This document shows, in pieces, positions 60,415-64,000 of a DNA stretch of 64,000 nt; position 1 is the first letter of the stretch, and every line of letters begins with the position of its first letter. The translations under genes and the position numbers were made by a program. This DNA comes from Epilithonimonas bovis DSM 19482 (GTDB lineage: Bacteria > Bacteroidota > Bacteroidia > Flavobacteriales > Weeksellaceae): positions 1 through 64,000 of the forward strand of contig NZ_FTPU01000012.1 in assembly GCF_900108115.1 (NCBI RefSeq), written 5' to 3'. The notes under the pieces were generated by a model. The model ran no database searches, was not told the DNA's origin, and worked only from the letters and a program-made list of their open reading frames with translations.

Positions 60415-61164
60415 ATGAAAGTAGCACTCTTTATCCCCTGTTATATAGATCTGATTTACCCCAAAGTCGGTATTGCCACACTTGAGCTTTTGGAGCGATT
60501 GGGCGTAGAGGTCACAGTACCTTTGCAGCAGACTTGTTGTGGACAGCCTATGGCCAATGAGGGCGATCAGAAACATTCTATAAGGACAGAAACTCAGTTT
60601 TGTGAAAATTTTAAGGATTTGAATTTTGATTATATCGTTGGGCCGGCAGGGAGTTGTGTCAAGCACGTCAAGCTCCATATGGATGCAATTCCTCAAACCG
60701 AAACTGTTACAGAAATCCGTCACAAAACCATAGAATTAGTAGAGTTTTTACACGATGTTCTCAAGATAGAAGAATTCCCTTGGGCAGATTTCCAGCATAC
60801 GGTGGCTATCCATAATTCCTGCAGTTCTATCCGCGGCTTACACATTGCATCCCGTTTTGAGTGGCAGGAACCTTACTTTAATAAAACCGAAGATCTGTTA
60901 AAGAAGGTGTCAGGAGTTAAAGTAGAAACGATTGACAGGCCACAAGAATGCTGTGGCTTTGGTGGAACGTTTTGTGTAACCGATGAAGCGGTAAGTGCCA
61001 AGATGGGGCAGGACAAAGTTGCTGATTACACAAGGCATAAAGTAGAATATGTAGTTTCGCCGGATATGTCTTGCCTGATGCATCAGGAAGGCATTGCCAA
61101 AAGAGAAAAATCAGACCTCAAATTTGTACATATTGCTCAGGTTTTGAATAACGGACCATTCTAA
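60415..61164 (+). CDS. lutA: LutA/YkgE-type (Fe-S)-binding oxidoreductase subunit
   Basis: A 249-residue protein with two CCG domains: LQQTCCGQPMAN (about 37-48) and RPQECCGFGGTFCV (about 178-191), each able to hold a cysteine-ligated Fe-S or heterodisulfide-type centre. The order lutA-lutB-lutC that follows identifies the lactate-utilisation complex, which oxidises L-lactate to pyruvate. It is a cytosolic or peripheral membrane protein. The spacing to lutB is 12 bp. Confidence 0.92.
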   Translation: MKVALFIPCYIDLIYPKVGIATLELLERLGVEVTVPLQQTCCGQPMANEGDQKHSIRTETQFCENFKDLNFDYIVGPAGSCVKHVKLHMDAIPQTETVTEIRHKTIELVEFLHDVLKIEEFPWADFQHTVAIHNSCSSIRGLHIASRFEWQEPYFNKTEDLLKKVSGVKVETIDRPQECCGFGGTFCVTDEAVSAKMGQDKVADYTRHKVEYVVSPDMSCLMHQEGIAKREKSDLKFVHIAQVLNNGPF

Positions 61165-61176
61165 AAATCACAAACA

Positions 61177-62562
61177 ATGGGAAAAGTAAACGTAGAAGAT
61201 AACGCCCGCAAGTTCATCAAGCAGGATGATGTTCACGAGGCTCAACACGACAAGAATCTTTATAATACAATTATCAAGCGTGGTAAAGTATCCTCTGAGA
61301 TCCCGGAATGGGAAGAGCTTAGGAATCTGGCTTCACAAATTAAGGAACATGCGCTGACGCATCTGGATCACTACATAGACCAGTTTGCAACAAAAGCAGA
61401 GGAAAACGGTATTACAGTTCATTTTGCAAAAGATGCCGATGAACATAATGCTATTGTTTTTGATATTTTGAATTCTCACGGCGCAAAGCGCATCATCAAA
61501 AGCAAATCGATGCTGCAGGAAGAATGCGGGATGACACCTTTTCTTGAAGAAAGAGGAATTGATGTCCTGGAGACTGATCTGGGTGAGCGAATCCAGCAGC
61601 TATCGGACGAGCGCCCAAGTCATATTGTAATGCCTGCCATCCAAAAAACAACGGAAGATATTGCCAAACTATTTGCAGATAAAATTGGTACGGATCCCAA
61701 CGATGATGATCCGCATTCTCTCGCAGAAGCAATGAGGAACAATGCCCGGCCCAAATTTTTGGTGGCAGATGCCGGGATGACAGGCGCTAATTTTGCCGTT
61801 GCCGAAACCGGTACTTTTGTAGTTTGTACTAATGAAGGTAATGCCGATCTTACCGCAAGCATTCCGCCGCTTCATATTGCCAGTATTGGTATAGAAAAGA
61901 TCCTGCCGAAGGTAGAAGATCTGGGTGTTTTTATCAGACTACTTTCCCGCAGTGCTTTAGGGACGCCGGCAACGCAGTATACTTCTCATTTTTCAGGCCC
62001 AAGAGAAGGATCTGAGATGCACATTGTACTCACAGATAATGGTAGGAGCAAACGATTGTCTATGGACAAATTCTGGCATTCTCTCAAATGTATCCGTTGT
62101 GGTGCCTGTATGAATACCTGCCCGGTGTACAGAAGGAGTGGCGGATTGTCTTATGGTGCTACTTATTCCGGCCCGATTGGGATTATTCTGGATCCTACTT
62201 TTGATGAAGATACCTATTCAGAATTACCTTTCCATTCATCGCTTTGCGGCTCCTGTACAGAGATCTGCCCCGTTCATATTAATATTTCGGACCAGATTAT
62301 CGAGTGGCGAAAAGTGATGATGGAGAAAAAGAAAACACCTTTTGGCAGAAGGCTGGCATTTGCTGCTGCTGACAGAATGCTGGGCAGTGCAACTGCTTTT
62401 AAAATGATGGAAAAGACCACTTACAATATGCTGAATATTCTCCCAAAATCTCTATTGGAAAACAGCACGTTGGATCCTTGGGTAGAAGACCGTGAATTGC
62501 CTGACGTGAAAAAAGAAACCTTCAGAGACTGGTACAAAAAAAACCGAAAAAACAATGACTAA
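61177..62562 (+). CDS. lutB: LutB lactate utilisation iron-sulfur protein
   Basis: A 461-residue protein: an N-terminal LUD domain (about 70-290, with GMTGANFAVAETGTFV), then a dicluster ferredoxin with CIRCGACMNTCPVYRRSGG (about 307-325) and CGSCTEICPVHI (about 357-368). A basic C-terminal helix carries DUF3390-type features. It passes electrons from lactate oxidation through its Fe-S clusters toward the quinone pool. The stop overlaps lutC by 8 bp, so the complex is co-translated. Confidence 0.94.
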   Translation: MGKVNVEDNARKFIKQDDVHEAQHDKNLYNTIIKRGKVSSEIPEWEELRNLASQIKEHALTHLDHYIDQFATKAEENGITVHFAKDADEHNAIVFDILNSHGAKRIIKSKSMLQEECGMTPFLEERGIDVLETDLGERIQQLSDERPSHIVMPAIQKTTEDIAKLFADKIGTDPNDDDPHSLAEAMRNNARPKFLVADAGMTGANFAVAETGTFVVCTNEGNADLTASIPPLHIASIGIEKILPKVEDLGVFIRLLSRSALGTPATQYTSHFSGPREGSEMHIVLTDNGRSKRLSMDKFWHSLKCIRCGACMNTCPVYRRSGGLSYGATYSGPIGIILDPTFDEDTYSELPFHSSLCGSCTEICPVHINISDQIIEWRKVMMEKKKTPFGRRLAFAAADRMLGSATAFKMMEKTTYNMLNILPKSLLENSTLDPWVEDRELPDVKKETFRDWYKKNRKNND

Positions 62563-63148
62563 AGAAGAATTACTGAGTTCGGTAAGAACCAATCTTGCTA
62601 ACCGCGAAAAAGTGGATTATCCCGCCATCCCGGATTATAAAAAGCCAGGGACAGATCTTAAAGCTGTTTTTGAAATTAACGCCAAAATTGCTGCCGTCGA
62701 TTTTTATGATGTCGCATCGGTAGAAGAAGCGCAGGAAATTATGCGAAAAAAGCTTCCTGATGCTAAGGTCACTTGCTCTGCAACGCCTGAATGGAGAGGG
62801 AATAAAGATATACACGTGCAAAAGCCCGCGGATCTTAATGATGTGGATTTGGGTATTTTCCGTGCAGAGTTTGGTGTGGCGGAGATGGGAATGGTCTGGG
62901 TCACCGAAAAATCTCTGGTTACCAATTCATTAGGTTATTTATCTCAACACCTCGCTGTTTTGCTGGATCCTGAAGATTTGACCGAAAATATGCATACCGC
63001 CTACAAAAGAGTAGATTTTCCACACTCACATTATGGCTGTTTTGTGATGGGGCCATCTGCAACAGCGGACATCAGCGCCGTTTTGGTACACGGTGCACAG
63101 GGCGCACGGACATTGACTTTGTTCTTTCTGAAAAAACCTGTGCCCTAA
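62555..63148 (+). CDS. lutC: LutC lactate utilisation protein (LUD domain)
   Basis: A 197-residue stand-alone LUD-domain protein. The FRAEFGVAEMGMVWVTEKS (about 94-112) and GPSATADISAVLVHGAQGARTL (about 170-191) segments are the conserved LUD/DUF162 core. It is the third component of the Lut complex. Its start lies inside the lutB coding end and its stop is 1 bp from the nucleosidase start. It is slightly shorter than B. subtilis LutC. Confidence 0.92.
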   Translation: MTKEELLSSVRTNLANREKVDYPAIPDYKKPGTDLKAVFEINAKIAAVDFYDVASVEEAQEIMRKKLPDAKVTCSATPEWRGNKDIHVQKPADLNDVDLGIFRAEFGVAEMGMVWVTEKSLVTNSLGYLSQHLAVLLDPEDLTENMHTAYKRVDFPHSHYGCFVMGPSATADISAVLVHGAQGARTLTLFFLKKPVP

Positions 63149-63149
63149 A

Positions 63150-63725
63150 ATGACAATTAACGGAAAGCTTTACAGCAACATCCTTTTGGTTTTTGCTCTG
63201 GAATCAGAAGCCGGAAAAGAATTTGAGAGTTTTAATAAATTGTTTGTTGGTGTAGGAAAAATTAAAGCGACTTATCATCTTGTAAAAGCCATTCAAAAAT
63301 CTAAGCCAGATCTCATAATCAATTTGGGAACAGCAGGAAGTACAGTTTTTGACAGAGGAAGTATTGTTAACTGTAACCGTTTTATCCAGCGGGATATGGA
63401 TGTAAGAGCATTGGGTTTTAAGAAATTTGAGACGCCATTTTCTGATGAACCAATTCTTTTGGAATATGGAATTAAAACAAGCCATCTCCTGAACGGGATC
63501 TGCGGTTCCGGCGACCAATTCGAAATGGAACATAATAACCCCGAATACAACGTTATTGATATGGAAGCCTTTGCACTTGCGAAAGTCGCCGAGCAGGAAC
63601 AAATCGATTTTCTGTGCCTCAAATATATCTCTGACGGTGCCGATGACAATGCTGCTGATGATTGGACTCAGGAAGTGAAAAAAGCGTCGAAGGCATTAAG
63701 TCAAGCATTGCAGGGTTTAACATAA
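63150..63725 (+). CDS. MTA/SAH nucleosidase-like protein (PNP/UDP superfamily)
   Basis: A 191-residue phosphorylase-superfamily protein. The family's NLGTAGS motif (about 57-63), the VIDMEAFALAKVAEQ substrate-binding segment (about 130-144) and the catalytic Asp in YISDGADDNAADDW (about 159-172) are visible. It lacks the N-terminal length of full MTA/SAH nucleosidases (about 230 residues) and may prefer another purine nucleoside. It is translated as the last gene of the lutABC run and ends at a strong terminator. The link between lactate oxidation and nucleoside cleavage is unexplained. Confidence 0.85.
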   Translation: MTINGKLYSNILLVFALESEAGKEFESFNKLFVGVGKIKATYHLVKAIQKSKPDLIINLGTAGSTVFDRGSIVNCNRFIQRDMDVRALGFKKFETPFSDEPILLEYGIKTSHLLNGICGSGDQFEMEHNNPEYNVIDMEAFALAKVAEQEQIDFLCLKYISDGADDNAADDWTQEVKKASKALSQALQGLT

Positions 63726-63752
63726 AAACCAGCCAATTCGGCTGGTTTTTTA
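63724..63752 (+). terminator. Terminator of the lutABC-nucleosidase operon
   Basis: AAAAACCAGCC / GGCTGGTTTTT, an 11-bp stem with a 5-nt loop and a T-run, directly at the stop codon. Confidence 0.93.
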
Positions 63753-63828
63753 TATCATTTTTAGAGGTCATAAGATATTTTCATATCACCAAATATTCTT
63801 TATTAAAAGGAATTCTGATCATTTTTAA

Positions 63829-63898
63829 TTCTCGCAGATTATTCGGATTATGCAGATGCTGAAATTTAAATCTGTAAAATCTGCCTCATCAGCGAGAA
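63829..63898. repeat. Interspersed imperfect palindrome, copy 2
   Basis: Ends TTCTCGC and GCGAGAA are exact complements. The interior repeats the words GCAGAT, ATCTGTAAAATCTGC and ATCAGC. It shares the ATCTGTAAAATC word and the TTCTCGCA end with the copy at 27243-27285. Confidence 0.55.
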
Positions 63899-64000
63899 CA
63901 TTATATTTTTCAATAGGTAATTAAATGATGACTTCTATATTTTATATCAAAGGCAATTCAAATATTATCCGTTAAAAACCTGATTCTCTTGTTCCTGAAC

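Overview
The window is a stretch of chromosome from a Bacteroidota bacterium, most likely Flavobacteriia of the Chryseobacterium/Weeksellaceae type. The evidence is AT-rich DNA, promoters of the TAnnTTTG class, a MurF-alanine racemase fusion, DUF5687, DUF5689, DUF4251 and 2TM-domain proteins, TonB-dependent receptors with N-terminal carboxypeptidase-like domains, and almost no Shine-Dalgarno signals. It is mostly housekeeping DNA. One transposase fragment lies at the left edge; I see no prophage, CRISPR array, rRNA or tRNA.

Layout. 1-245: 5' part of an IS5-type transposase. 377-2700: two-gene ABC exporter. 2781-8540: TonB receptor, DUF5689 lipoprotein and a divergent secreted endonuclease/phosphatase, probably an extracellular nucleic-acid or phosphate scavenging set. 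8616-11897: HtpG, DsbA-like protein and peroxiredoxin. 12008-15515: methylmalonyl-CoA mutase and its chaperone MeaB, interrupted by a cytochrome c lipoprotein. 16337-24362: surface-polysaccharide genes (GNAT, FdtB, flippase, FdtA, three glycosyltransferases, an EamA transporter) with tightly interlocked ends. 24615-29881: ClpC, a porin-like protein, MnmA and a small secreted protein. 29926-32666: a LytTR two-component system with three 2TM-domain units, one fused to the kinase. 33303-37905: radical SAM protein, MenD, PabC-like and PabB. 38051-40948: second TonB receptor, divergent from a Cu/Zn superoxide dismutase lipoprotein. 41016-46127: YraN, LD-carboxypeptidase, LysE-type exporter, RNase R, RpiB. 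46128-46796: a 669-bp AT-rich gap that looks like the replication origin. 46797-56671: Pgk, methyltransferase, MnmG, YbeY, patatin-BamA, MurF-Alr, Tdk. 56908-63725: acidic protein, RsmI, HdeD-like protein, FabG, LutABC and a nucleosidase.

Two system-level observations stand out. First, matching pairs of 12-bp direct repeats of LytTR-site type lie upstream of the kinase operon and upstream of the TonB receptor at 38051-40282. In both, the repeat period is 21 bp and the nearer repeat starts 32 bp from a perfect -7 box, so the LytTR regulator probably controls both its own operon and that receptor. Second, the 46.1-46.8 kb gap carries two perfect DnaA boxes and two one-mismatch boxes. Two perfect parS palindromes bracket mnmG nearby, a third one-mismatch parS lies at 40.4 kb, and G/C strand bias in minus-strand genes shifts across the gap. 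Together these point to oriC.
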